Translations under genes and position numbers: made by a program
DNA from: an archaeon
GTDB lineage: Archaea; Asgardarchaeota; Hermodarchaeia; Hermodarchaeales; Hermodarchaeaceae
Assembly (NCBI GenBank): GCA_016550405.1
Contig: JABXGX010000289.1
Coordinates: 1 to 6,989, forward strand
DNA length: 6,989 bases
Direction: 5' to 3'
Notes under the pieces: generated by a model
Seen by the model: the letters and a program-made list of their open reading frames with translations, nothing else
Databases searched by the model: none
Told to the model about the DNA's origin: nothing
In this document: in pieces, positions 1 to 6,236 of the stretch
Numbering within the stretch: position 1 is the first letter of the stretch
Layout of the letters: the number at the start of each line of letters is the position of its first letter

Positions 1-1
1 C

Positions 2-973
2 AAGAATACCTGGGAAGCTATCAACGACACTCATGGTACTAACTATATCCGAACTAATCTTACATCCTACACGGACCTTGCCGCCGAACTACCGAACCAT
101 GACATTCTACTCATCCCTGAACAAGAGAACATCTCACCAAGTAATGTCACGGCTATAGCCGCAGCATGGCAAGCGCCACTTAACACATTTTTTGCGGCCG
201 GTGGAATCGTCATCCTAATGGACTTTGCGGGATTTGCTTATGGATCAACCGCCCAGATTCTCAATGAAACTAATCACTTCTCCTTTAGCGGTGCTTATGA
301 TGAAACGGGAAATCTAATCATTGTCAACCAGGGTTCTCATCCTCTTGCTGATGGAATTACATCGTTCACTGGGCCTGATGGCTCTGTAAGTTATATCACG
401 TCTGAAAGCACACTCGTCGCTTCAGGCGATTTATCAGGTTATGGGATTCTGTTTCACAAACCCATAGGCGTAGGTCATTTGGTCGTGATGGGATTCGATT
501 TCTATCAGCGTGATCCCGAATCTGACGAAATCCTTGAGAATGCCATCCGGTTATATCAACCACCTTCTGCTCCAGTCCTTACTGATCCTGGTGCAACTAT
601 CTCAGGCTTTCAAGTTCCCTTGAATTGGACGGCTGCAACCGACACTGACGGAGTCATTAGTGAATACGAAGTTCAAGCTAGTGCCGACGCAGGCTTTGCC
701 ATCATTGGTCAAAGTGCCACTGTCACAGGCCTGAATCACTCATTCACTTTCCTCAGCAATGACACATATTACTTCCGCGTCCGAGCTATCGACAACAACA
801 CCCTAGCAGGACCCTGGAGTAACGTCGTCAGCACATACATCGAATTACCTCCCATTACCCTACCACCTGGTATTCCCGGATTTCCTATCGAAGCAATCGT
901 TTTGGGATTACTCCTTTCGCTAGGAGCAATCTTCGTGTTACGCCGACGGAAACAAGAACAGGTATCCTCCTAA
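2..973 (+). CDS. Cell-surface protein, C-terminal part (GATase-like domain, FnIII-like domain, PGF-type membrane anchor)
   Basis: The frame is open from position 2 and the start lies outside the window; the ATG at 218 is internal, because the 72 codons before it already match the paralogue at 2733. 323 residues are visible. Residues 1-186 form a GATase-like α/β domain without a recognisable catalytic triad, aligning closely with residues 79-263 of the paralogue (shared blocks: LIPEQE, GG.(I/V)ILM, NAIRL). Residues 187-282 look like a fibronectin-III domain (LNWTAATDTDG, then YYFRVRAID). A proline-rich linker leads to IPGFPIEA (291-298), a membrane helix (about 297-313) and a basic RRRK tail. 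This predicts an externally displayed protein held by its C-terminus. The PGF motif before a helix and Arg cluster resembles archaeosortase-type tails, which is only a resemblance. Several N-x-S/T sequons suggest glycosylation. Ligand and role are unknown. It is convergent with the RuBisCO-like gene. Confidence 0.85.
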   Translation, partial: KNTWEAINDTHGTNYIRTNLTSYTDLAAELPNHDILLIPEQENISPSNVTAIAAAWQAPLNTFFAAGGIVILMDFAGFAYGSTAQILNETNHFSFSGAYDETGNLIIVNQGSHPLADGITSFTGPDGSVSYITSESTLVASGDLSGYGILFHKPIGVGHLVVMGFDFYQRDPESDEILENAIRLYQPPSAPVLTDPGATISGFQVPLNWTAATDTDGVISEYEVQASADAGFAIIGQSATVTGLNHSFTFLSNDTYYFRVRAIDNNTLAGPWSNVVSTYIELPPITLPPGIPGFPIEAIVLGLLLSLGAIFVLRRRKQEQVSS

Positions 974-1106
974 GAGAATACCTTCCCTCCCCTTTTTTCA
1001 AGCTCTTGCCCAATCTCAGGTTAAATCACTATTAGTGAGACGACTCACGAGGGCTTTGAAATCCCCTGCGAATTAAATCTTCGCCACACAGGCATTACTC
1101 AACCGA
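974..1106. other. Convergent intergenic spacer with small dyads
   Basis: This 133-base spacer separates two genes that converge. It holds no ORF or RNA gene I recognise. Besides the T-run at 993-998 it has two overlapping short perfect dyads: CACTA-T-TAGTG at 1027-1037 and GTGAG-ACGA-CTCAC at 1035-1048. An imperfect GGG...CCC dyad follows at 1051-1065. They share bases, so only one could fold at a time, and they may help end transcription of the minus-strand gene, which has no clear T-tract of its own. Stems are only five base pairs, so chance is possible. Confidence 0.4.
993..998 (+). terminator. T-rich putative terminator of the first surface-protein gene
   Basis: A run of six T lies 20 bases after the TAA at 971-973, preceded by a pyrimidine-rich stretch. 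Archaeal RNA polymerase commonly terminates at such T-tracts without needing a hairpin. No stem precedes it, so this rests on position and composition alone. Confidence 0.4.
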
Positions 1107-2435
1107 TTACATTTCGAATCCTGTTTTTCCTGTTCCCCATTTATCAAGAGCAACTTTTAGCTCAGGATGGCCTTCTGCATACTCTTTCAAAGAGATGCCT
1201 TGGACCGTGGCATCGATGGCTTGCCGAAATGCCCTGGCACCCGCTGAGGGCCCACCATGTTCAGCTGGATATGCATGGATACCTCCACCAGTTCCAATCA
1301 TAATTTCTAACCCAAGGTCTTCCACCACCATAGGAACATGCCCTGGAGTGATACCGCCACTTGGCATTGGCATTGTTGGTTTAATGTGGTGAAGTGGATA
1401 ATTCATAGCGCGGGACATCTCTAAATACCGTTGTTTGAGTAAGGGTGCTTTCCCATAAGGCGCAGGAAAGACTTCGATATCGATACCGGCCAGTCGGGGT
1501 AATTTTCCGATAACAAGCTGTGTAGACAACCCACTTATGGGGGAGTAGCTCATTGCCCCAGCAATATCCATATGCCCTAATACTGGAACGTTGATGCTGG
1601 GGTCATCAGTGACTTGGCGCACGGCACTATAACCCACAGCCAGATAATTTATCATAAGAGCATTAGCTCCATGTTCTAGAGCGGCCTCAGCATTTTCCAT
1701 TAACTTGGGAATTCGGTCTGTGATATTGATGGTATAGAGAGTCTTTTCGCCTTTCTCTGAATTCGCTTTGTCAATGGCATCCATATACAGTGGAAGTCGT
1801 TCGGTGATACGGTTGAAGACAGGATCGGCGATTAGTTCATCATCCTTAATTATGTCTGCACCACCCCGTGCGGCTTCATACAGCAGTTTTGCTCCCACCT
1901 TTGGAGGATATCCGGTACAGGGTTTAATCATGTTATTGAGTAAGGGGCGACCTTTCACACCCAGTATCTTGAACACGCCTTTTGTCCCATACTTAGGTCC
2001 CTGAAAGCCCTTCAACCAGCTTTTAGGAAAGCGGAGATCTAAGACCTTGACCCGTCCACCCATGCTAATATTTCCCACTACGGTGGAAAGAAGCATTGGG
2101 ATTTGCTGTCCGAAATTTATCCATGGAAATGCGACCTGGACCACATAATGTCGGTGCGTGACATCTTTTGGCTGACTGTATTCAGGATAAGGGCCCTCGT
2201 AAATTCCGATGACCTTTGCCACGTGTTTTTTTCGCATCTGAGGAGTTTCACCAGGCACAAGCACCCAGGTACCCGTACTCTGTTCTACAGCAGCCATTTC
2301 ACAGATATCCTTAATTGGCAATCCTATAGGAGCACCAAAATAGTAGGTGCCAATGACATATTTCTCGGGATCGATTTCATCAGGTAAGGCGTTTGGTTGA
2401 CTTTCTATTGGAAGTTCTTGTGGCGGCATATACAT
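1107..2435 (-). CDS. RuBisCO-like protein (form IV, ribulose-bisphosphate carboxylase large-chain superfamily)
   Basis: 442 residues from the ATG at 2435, the usual length for the family. The start is chosen because GAGGTG at 2445-2440 lies just upstream; the TTG at 2447 would overlap that motif. Conserved RuBisCO features are EQSTGTW (51-57), the VVGN asparagine (122), IKP with the K175 equivalent (171), KDDE with the carbamylated lysine and metal ligands (197-200), SGG (359-361) and GGG (383-385) for phosphate binding. By eye-alignment with spinach, K177 is Cys, H294 is Asp, R295 is Ile and H327 is Glu, and loop 6 is replaced by a PAPYGK segment. The block GHMDIAGAMSYSP resembles HPAVSGAFTSSP of Bacillus YkrW/MtnW-type proteins. 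Photosynthetic-type carboxylation is therefore unlikely; known form IV members enolise or isomerise sulfur-containing ketose phosphates. The actual substrate is not shown here, and no methionine-salvage gene is adjacent. Confidence 0.93.
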   Translation of the reverse strand: MYMPPQELPIESQPNALPDEIDPEKYVIGTYYFGAPIGLPIKDICEMAAVEQSTGTWVLVPGETPQMRKKHVAKVIGIYEGPYPEYSQPKDVTHRHYVVQVAFPWINFGQQIPMLLSTVVGNISMGGRVKVLDLRFPKSWLKGFQGPKYGTKGVFKILGVKGRPLLNNMIKPCTGYPPKVGAKLLYEAARGGADIIKDDELIADPVFNRITERLPLYMDAIDKANSEKGEKTLYTINITDRIPKLMENAEAALEHGANALMINYLAVGYSAVRQVTDDPSINVPVLGHMDIAGAMSYSPISGLSTQLVIGKLPRLAGIDIEVFPAPYGKAPLLKQRYLEMSRAMNYPLHHIKPTMPMPSGGITPGHVPMVVEDLGLEIMIGTGGGIHAYPAEHGGPSAGARAFRQAIDATVQGISLKEYAEGHPELKVALDKWGTGKTGFEM

Positions 2436-2439
2436 CTTA

Positions 2440-2445
2440 CACCTC
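2440..2445 (-). promoter_or_regulatory. Shine-Dalgarno motif of the RuBisCO-like gene
   Basis: Reading on the minus strand, GAGGTG (2445 to 2440) matches the archaeal anti-Shine-Dalgarno sequence. It leaves six bases between GAGG and the ATG at 2435. A second in-frame ATG at 2429 would be 12 bases away and is less likely. This motif decides the start against the upstream TTG at 2447. Confidence 0.7.
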
Positions 2446-2463
2446 AAACACTATGTCAGTTCA

Positions 2464-2628
2464 AGAAGGCACATAGGGACTATTTAGTCTTATTCATCAG
2501 ATAGTTTATTCTGAACCAATGAAGAAAAAACAATGATTAAAATAATTAGTAATATGATTAAACAAATAATAACCTACTTGTAATTTTTCAGTGCCTACAC
2601 CACTCTTTTTATGCTAGTTGTGCCTTCT
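2464..2628. repeat. 10-bp inverted repeat pair, possible shared operator
   Basis: AGAAGGCACA at 2464-2473 and its exact reverse complement TGTGCCTTCT at 2619-2628 flank the AT-rich centre of the divergent promoter region. Read in the direction of transcription, each gene thus has the same motif TGTGCCTTCT upstream of it, 28 bases before the ATG of the RuBisCO-like gene and 104 bases before that of the surface-protein gene. A shared regulator site is an inference; the sequence shows only the exact match. Confidence 0.4.
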
Positions 2629-2718
2629 AATGCCAGAGAAAGGTTTCACAGACTAGCACCAGTGGGACAATTGCACCATAAGAACCTAAGTTCGACTGTT
2701 GCCAGTTTGTTGAAACTT

Positions 2719-2725
2719 AAGGAGA
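2719..2725 (+). promoter_or_regulatory. Shine-Dalgarno motif of the large surface-protein gene
   Basis: AAGGAGA ends seven bases before the ATG at 2733. This spacing and sequence fit a standard ribosome binding site and fix the start of the secreted protein directly in front of its signal peptide. Confidence 0.75.
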
Positions 2726-2732
2726 AAAGAAT

Positions 2733-3806
2733 ATGAATAGAACTAAGAATATCGCGCTTGCGATTTTGTTAACATTCATTATCTCTTCATCATTTTCACT
2801 CACGCTGTTCACGGCACCAAGGAGTTCAGCAACAGATTCGTATTACGACTTTTCAGAAGCTCCAGAAATTCCATTACCCTCACCGGAACCTGCACATCGC
2901 ATTCTACCACTATCTATTCTTGTATATACAGAGTATGTTGATGATGCCCCAGGTGGCGAATACGAACACACTATGACTGCAATTGATAACTACTATGGTA
3001 CTGATTACTACGCAACAAACCTAACAGATTATACGAACCTTGATTCGCATTTACCTGGACAAGATGTTTTTTTGATTCCAGAACAAGAGCTAGTGAACGA
3101 TCAGCCAACGATGAAAGCAGTCGGACAAGCGTGGGCTAGCATTCTTCCTGGGTTCATCGACAATGGCGGGGTAATAATTCTCATGTCATATGGATCGTAT
3201 GGAGGAACAGGCACTACTAGCTATATCTATAACGAAACTGGGCTGATGGAGATCTATGGATTTACTCCTGTCGCCTTCACAACAATTAATCTTGTAAATG
3301 CCAGTGATGCATTAGCACGTGATGTATCATCTTCTTGGACTGCGCCAAATGGTGCGATTAGCTTTGACTCTCCAGAACTGACTTCTGTGGTGGAAGATGG
3401 ATCAGAACCGGTTGTAATTCACAAAATTATGGGCCAAGGTCACATAGTTCTACTAGGCTTTGATCTCTTTGTAAATGAACCAAATTGTGATACAATCCTT
3501 GCCAATGCAATTCGATTGCATCGCCATGTTATCTTCGACAATTCACATGGACAATATGAAGACATTTTCGGCGCTTATAGCACATTTGTTTCCGACCTAA
3601 CTAGTGACAATTTCGCTGTCTCAACGATCAATTACTTTGACACAAATGCTATTATGGCGGCAGAAGTATTCGTTGTACCCTATTGCACTACCTACTTCAC
3701 TGGTCCCGAAAAAGCCTTCCTTGAAAACTACGTGCTACAGGGTGGCGGATTGTTCCTCCTTGCAGATTGGGGACCTTATGGTGAAGCTGTTGGCGATTTA
3801 GCTTAA
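2733..3806 (+). CDS. Large secreted surface protein, N-terminal part up to the in-frame TAA (signal peptide, GATase-like domain, start of GIFT-like domain)
   Basis: 357 residues from an ATG with a good ribosome binding site. Residues 1-34 are a signal peptide: basic start, hydrophobic core about 8-27, small residues near SSA for cleavage. Residues 60-263 form a GATase-like domain homologous to the protein ending at 973. From residue 264 a second, DUF4350/GIFT-like domain begins (VIFDNSHGQYEDIFGAYSTF), continuing through LQGGGLFLLADWGPYG until TAA at codon 358. The stop falls inside this domain, not at a domain boundary, and the next codons continue the domain in the same frame. Taken alone the product would be a truncated, unanchored secreted protein. 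I infer that this and the frame 3807-5351 were, or are, one 872-codon gene. The domains have no visible Cys-His-Glu triad, so a binding or structural role on the cell exterior is more likely than an enzyme. Multiple N-x-S/T sequons are present. Confidence 0.85.
   Translation: MNRTKNIALAILLTFIISSSFSLTLFTAPRSSATDSYYDFSEAPEIPLPSPEPAHRILPLSILVYTEYVDDAPGGEYEHTMTAIDNYYGTDYYATNLTDYTNLDSHLPGQDVFLIPEQELVNDQPTMKAVGQAWASILPGFIDNGGVIILMSYGSYGGTGTTSYIYNETGLMEIYGFTPVAFTTINLVNASDALARDVSSSWTAPNGAISFDSPELTSVVEDGSEPVVIHKIMGQGHIVLLGFDLFVNEPNCDTILANAIRLHRHVIFDNSHGQYEDIFGAYSTFVSDLTSDNFAVSTINYFDTNAIMAAEVFVVPYCTTYFTGPEKAFLENYVLQGGGLFLLADWGPYGEAVGDLA
3804..3806 (+). other. In-frame TAA interrupting the large surface-protein gene
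   Basis: Codon 358 of the composite frame is TAA, between GDLA and LFGY. Aligning the second and third domains of the same protein (GDLA-stop-LFGY against LPIAQWFGM) places this codon opposite the CAA at 4521-4523, so one C-to-T transition explains it. There is no frame change and homology resumes immediately. All five genes in the window with a visible 3' end terminate in TAA, so general reassignment of TAA is excluded. Confidence 0.85.
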
Positions 3807-5351
3807 CTCTTTGGCTATAGTTTTGATAACAGTTATACTATCATTAGTGATACCGATGACAACGAGGCCCCCGCCAATGATCCTAATCAGCCATACTATA
3901 GCAGCACGAACATTCGTAACCATTCCTTGACCATTGATGTCACTACAATTCAGATGTTTTATGGCACAGCCATTCTTACTCTCCCAGCAAATGCATATAG
4001 TGTCATAAACACCGATACAGACGGCACAGCGCAGTGGGTCAATGGAACAGCTGCTGGTGGCTTATCCGTGTATGCTGCATCAACATTTGGAATGGGACGC
4101 GTTGTGGTTTCAGGGGATTGTAATTTCCTAGAAGATGACGCCGACTACGACGCCGATGGTACAATGGACTACAATGAACATTCACATGAAGACTTGCTGC
4201 CTAATACGGTTCGCTGGCTTTCTGCAGCTGGCCTTGTAGAACGTAAGGTACTCTTTGATTCCTCTCACAATCCATACCTCTCATTTAGTAGCTACACACT
4301 CTTTGCGAAGTATCTGACTTCAAATGGATATACTGTACAGTGGATGACAACCTTTTATCCCGACTTAATGAGATATGCCCATGTTCTTGTCGTTCCAGCA
4401 GGAAGCACAGCGTATTCACCAGCTGAAAACGTGACTATCCGAGATTTTGTGGATAACGGTGGAGGTATTATGCTTGTTGCCGACTGGACCTATTTCGGTG
4501 ATAGTATCCTGCCGATCGCACAATGGTTTGGGATGAGTCACAATTCAACGCACGCTTATCTTTCAGATTCCGATGACGGAATTGGCATTGGTTTCTCCGG
4601 TATCACCTATGAAGGAGCCAACATTCTTCCACACCCGATCACCAATGGTGTTAATCGAATCTACGTCGATCGAGGAACTGGATTAATCAACCTCGGGGGT
4701 GGTACCACACTTGTACGAACGGACAATGATGGCACCTCTGAATGGTTCAATGGCACAGACTATGTTGGACCAGCTGGTAACGTTCCCGTGTTTGCTGCTA
4801 ATACCTTCGGGCTTGGACATATTGTGTATCTCACTGATCTCAACTTTCTCGACACATTCACCTATATTGCTGAGGATAATAATCTCTTCTTAGTAAACGC
4901 CTTTGAATGGCTCTCCCAGAACCAGGCACCCATCGTTTCCTTGACCTATCCTAACGGCGGCGAAGTCGTCAATAATACCATTACTATTTCGTGGACTGCC
5001 TTCGATCCAAACCATGATCCTATTGTCGGCTACGATTTGCTTTATAGCAACGATAGTGGGAGCTCTTGGTATCCAATAGTCACAGGTATTATGGGTACTA
5101 GCTTCGTTTGGAATACCACCGTCGTTCCTAATGGTGACAACTATCTCATTCGGATCGCAGCTTTCGACTATGAACTCGTCGGCATCGATGACTCCGATGC
5201 GGTGTTTTCCATCGACAACCCCTTACCTCCACCCCCATTACCTCCTCTACCCTGGTGGTGGTGGATCGTTGTCCTGATTGTCGCCATCATCATCGTAATT
5301 GTGATTCTCGTCTATCTATTCATACGACGTCGTGGTGCAAAAGCAGATTAA
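3807..5351 (+). CDS. Large surface protein, C-terminal part after the in-frame TAA (GIFT-like domains, EF-hand-like loop, Ig-like domain, membrane anchor)
   Basis: This frame continues that of 2733-3803. Standing alone, its first start-type codon is TTG at 3927 and first ATG is 3954, neither with a ribosome binding site or signal peptide, which argues against an independent gene. In composite numbering, the rest of the second GIFT-like domain runs to about 504, including a DxDxDGxxDxxE loop at 471-482. A third domain spans about 505-729 (VLFDSSHNPY, LVVPAG, FVDNGGGIMLVADW, TDNDGTSEWFNGT, FGLGHIVYLTDLNFL). An Ig/FnIII-like domain follows (732-828, YPNGGE and ISWTAFDPNHDPIVGYDLLYS), then a proline-rich linker (830-840), four tryptophans, a membrane helix (about 845-864) and RRR. 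The predicted layout is a long ectodomain with the C-terminus in the cytoplasm. It could be a fresh pseudogene half, the distal part of a readthrough product, or an intact gene with a sequence error upstream. Confidence 0.75.
   Translation, partial: LFGYSFDNSYTIISDTDDNEAPANDPNQPYYSSTNIRNHSLTIDVTTIQMFYGTAILTLPANAYSVINTDTDGTAQWVNGTAAGGLSVYAASTFGMGRVVVSGDCNFLEDDADYDADGTMDYNEHSHEDLLPNTVRWLSAAGLVERKVLFDSSHNPYLSFSSYTLFAKYLTSNGYTVQWMTTFYPDLMRYAHVLVVPAGSTAYSPAENVTIRDFVDNGGGIMLVADWTYFGDSILPIAQWFGMSHNSTHAYLSDSDDGIGIGFSGITYEGANILPHPITNGVNRIYVDRGTGLINLGGGTTLVRTDNDGTSEWFNGTDYVGPAGNVPVFAANTFGLGHIVYLTDLNFLDTFTYIAEDNNLFLVNAFEWLSQNQAPIVSLTYPNGGEVVNNTITISWTAFDPNHDPIVGYDLLYSNDSGSSWYPIVTGIMGTSFVWNTTVVPNGDNYLIRIAAFDYELVGIDDSDAVFSIDNPLPPPPLPPLPWWWWIVVLIVAIIIVIVILVYLFIRRRGAKAD
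4143..4178 (+). other. EF-hand-like calcium-binding loop within the surface protein
   Basis: The twelve residues DYDADGTMDYNE have Asp at 1, 3, 5 and 9, Gly at 6, a hydrophobic residue at 8 and Glu at 12, the full EF-hand or dockerin-type calcium loop. It lies in an Asp-rich insertion after CNFLED in the second domain. At the matching place the third domain has only a short TFTYIAEDN segment, so the loop is specific to the second copy. Calcium binding is inferred from the motif alone; flanking helices are not evident. Confidence 0.6.
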
Positions 5352-5356
5352 CTAAT

Positions 5357-5391
5357 GTGGAGGCATAGCCTCCACCCCTCTCCTTTATTTT
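5357..5391 (+). terminator. Hairpin terminator of the large surface-protein gene
   Basis: GTGGAGGC at 5357-5364 and GCCTCCAC at 5368-5375 form a perfect eight-base-pair GC-rich stem with the loop ATA, starting five bases after the TAA at 5349-5351. A pyrimidine-rich stretch and T-rich TTTATTTTT (5383-5391) follow. The T-tract overlaps the last codons of the convergent acetyltransferase gene. In the minus direction the same hairpin also lies just past that gene's stop, but no comparable T-tract follows. Confidence 0.75.
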
Positions 5392-6236
5392 TGTAAGATT
5401 CGTTGCATTCGGAAGAGTCTATGGTGAAGCTTGTAATGCCGGGTTTCACAAAGCTGTGCCAATTGCTCATTTTCATGATAGGTTATTCGGAGGAATTCTG
5501 AGGGGGGAACACAAAGTGGTTGAAAGCCGAAAACAAAGTCGTCAAATCCTAGAATCGTGTTTAATTCAAAAGGAAAACAGCCTGGAAAGCTGGGTGTAAA
5601 TCGAGCAGCACCAACGATATTATCTGATACATCTCTGAGAATATAGATGGGCTGTTCTTTTTTATGATACCGACGAATTGCCCCAATTGGTAGGGCTTTT
5701 GGGAAGAGGTCAGCAATTCGGGAAAATTCTTCGGGTTGAGCTAACTGTAACGAAAAGGAACCTTTAGCAGTAAGGGAATCAAAAGGTACAAAATAATGCA
5801 AGGTTTGACCGATTACTTGGAACCCAAATTTCTTGTAGAGCCCTTGGGCGTGTAGGTTATCGACTTGAGTATAAAGTTGAACCTCTTGGATTTTTTCCTG
5901 TTGTAGAAACCAGTTTAGGGCAAACTCCATGAGATAAGAGCCTATACCTTGACTCTGCATGGATTTTTTTACCCCAATTCGTCCAAGATGACCAATCTCA
6001 TCGGAAAATTGACCTAATATTAGATATCCGATTTGACCCCCCGTTTTTGTTTCTAGCGCGAAGAAGCCAGGCATCTGCACTCGTTGTAAGAAAAACTCCT
6101 CACTGAGCTGGTCATTGACATCAAAGATTTTGGCATCAATTTGCTGAAAAGTGGTCAGGTCATCATTTCGCATTGGTCGAATCGTTAGTTCTGGTGACAA
6201 TTTAAACCCGCAGATGGATAGGTTATTTTCTGCCAT
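5385..6236 (-). CDS. GNAT-family N-acetyltransferase, probably two-domain
   Basis: 283 residues. The N-terminal half is a typical GNAT domain: [11 protein letters not shown] (17-27) as first strand and helix, IGYLILGQF (69-77) as the central strand, acetyl-CoA motif LGRIGV then QSQGIGS (84-100, the Q-x-x-G-x-G pyrophosphate loop), and [17 protein letters not shown] (127-143). It would transfer an acetyl group from acetyl-CoA to an unidentified amine. The C-terminal half (about 160-283) lacks a clear QxxGxG loop but shows a GNAT-like order of elements ([34 protein letters not shown]), suggesting a degenerate second domain; this is tentative. The ATG overlaps the end of the dikinase gene by 14 bases and has no Shine-Dalgarno motif, which fits translational coupling. 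The gene is convergent with the large surface-protein gene. Confidence 0.85.
   Translation of the reverse strand: MAENNLSICGFKLSPELTIRPMRNDDLTTFQQIDAKIFDVNDQLSEEFFLQRVQMPGFFALETKTGGQIGYLILGQFSDEIGHLGRIGVKKSMQSQGIGSYLMEFALNWFLQQEKIQEVQLYTQVDNLHAQGLYKKFGFQVIGQTLHYFVPFDSLTAKGSFSLQLAQPEEFSRIADLFPKALPIGAIRRYHKKEQPIYILRDVSDNIVGAARFTPSFPGCFPFELNTILGFDDFVFGFQPLCVPPSEFLRITYHENEQLAQLCETRHYKLHHRLFRMQRILQK

Larger units (their letters stand above)
2436..2732. promoter_or_regulatory. Divergent promoter region between the RuBisCO-like gene and the large surface-protein gene
   Basis: About 297 bases with no ORF or RNA gene, containing the promoters of both flanking genes. The middle (about 2521-2590) is strongly AT-rich. 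For the minus-strand gene a weak TATA-like CTAAATAG (2490-2483) lies about 48 bases before the ATG and overlaps the perfect palindrome GACTA-TT-TAGTC (2478-2489). For the plus-strand gene a T-rich TTTTTATG (2606-2613) is the best TATA-like candidate I see, which would imply a leader near 100 bases. That leader could contain short stems such as TGCTAGT (2612-2618) with ACTAGCA (2652-2658). None of these boxes fits the archaeal consensus well, so exact promoters remain undetermined. Confidence 0.5.

Noticed and set aside
1195..2387. Plus-strand open frames at 1195-1392, 1768-2004 and 2103-2387
   Set aside because: They lie antisense within the well-supported RuBisCO-like gene, have no ribosome binding sites and resemble no family; they are shadows.
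2436..2447. TTG at 2447 as start of the RuBisCO-like gene
   Set aside because: It would overlap the GAGGTG ribosome binding motif, which is well placed for the ATG at 2435.
2640..2732. Possible tRNA-like element because of an AAGTTCGACT stretch near 2688
   Set aside because: No T-stem partner, anticodon arm or acceptor stem could be paired around it.
3604..3801. Short open frames at 3604-3801 and 4699-4893 inside the large surface-protein gene
   Set aside because: They are out of frame with the domain-bearing frame and have no features of their own.
3804..3806. Recoding of the internal stop as pyrrolysine or selenocysteine, or a TAA-reassigned genetic code
   Set aside because: Pyrrolysine uses TAG and selenocysteine TGA. 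All five genes with visible 3' ends stop at TAA in sensible places, so TAA is a normal stop here.
3927..5351. Independent gene starting at TTG 3927 or ATG 3954
   Set aside because: There is no ribosome binding site or signal peptide, although the product is a membrane-anchored ectodomain, and the 40 codons before 3927 are open and homologous to the sister domain. It is better read as a continuation of the upstream frame.
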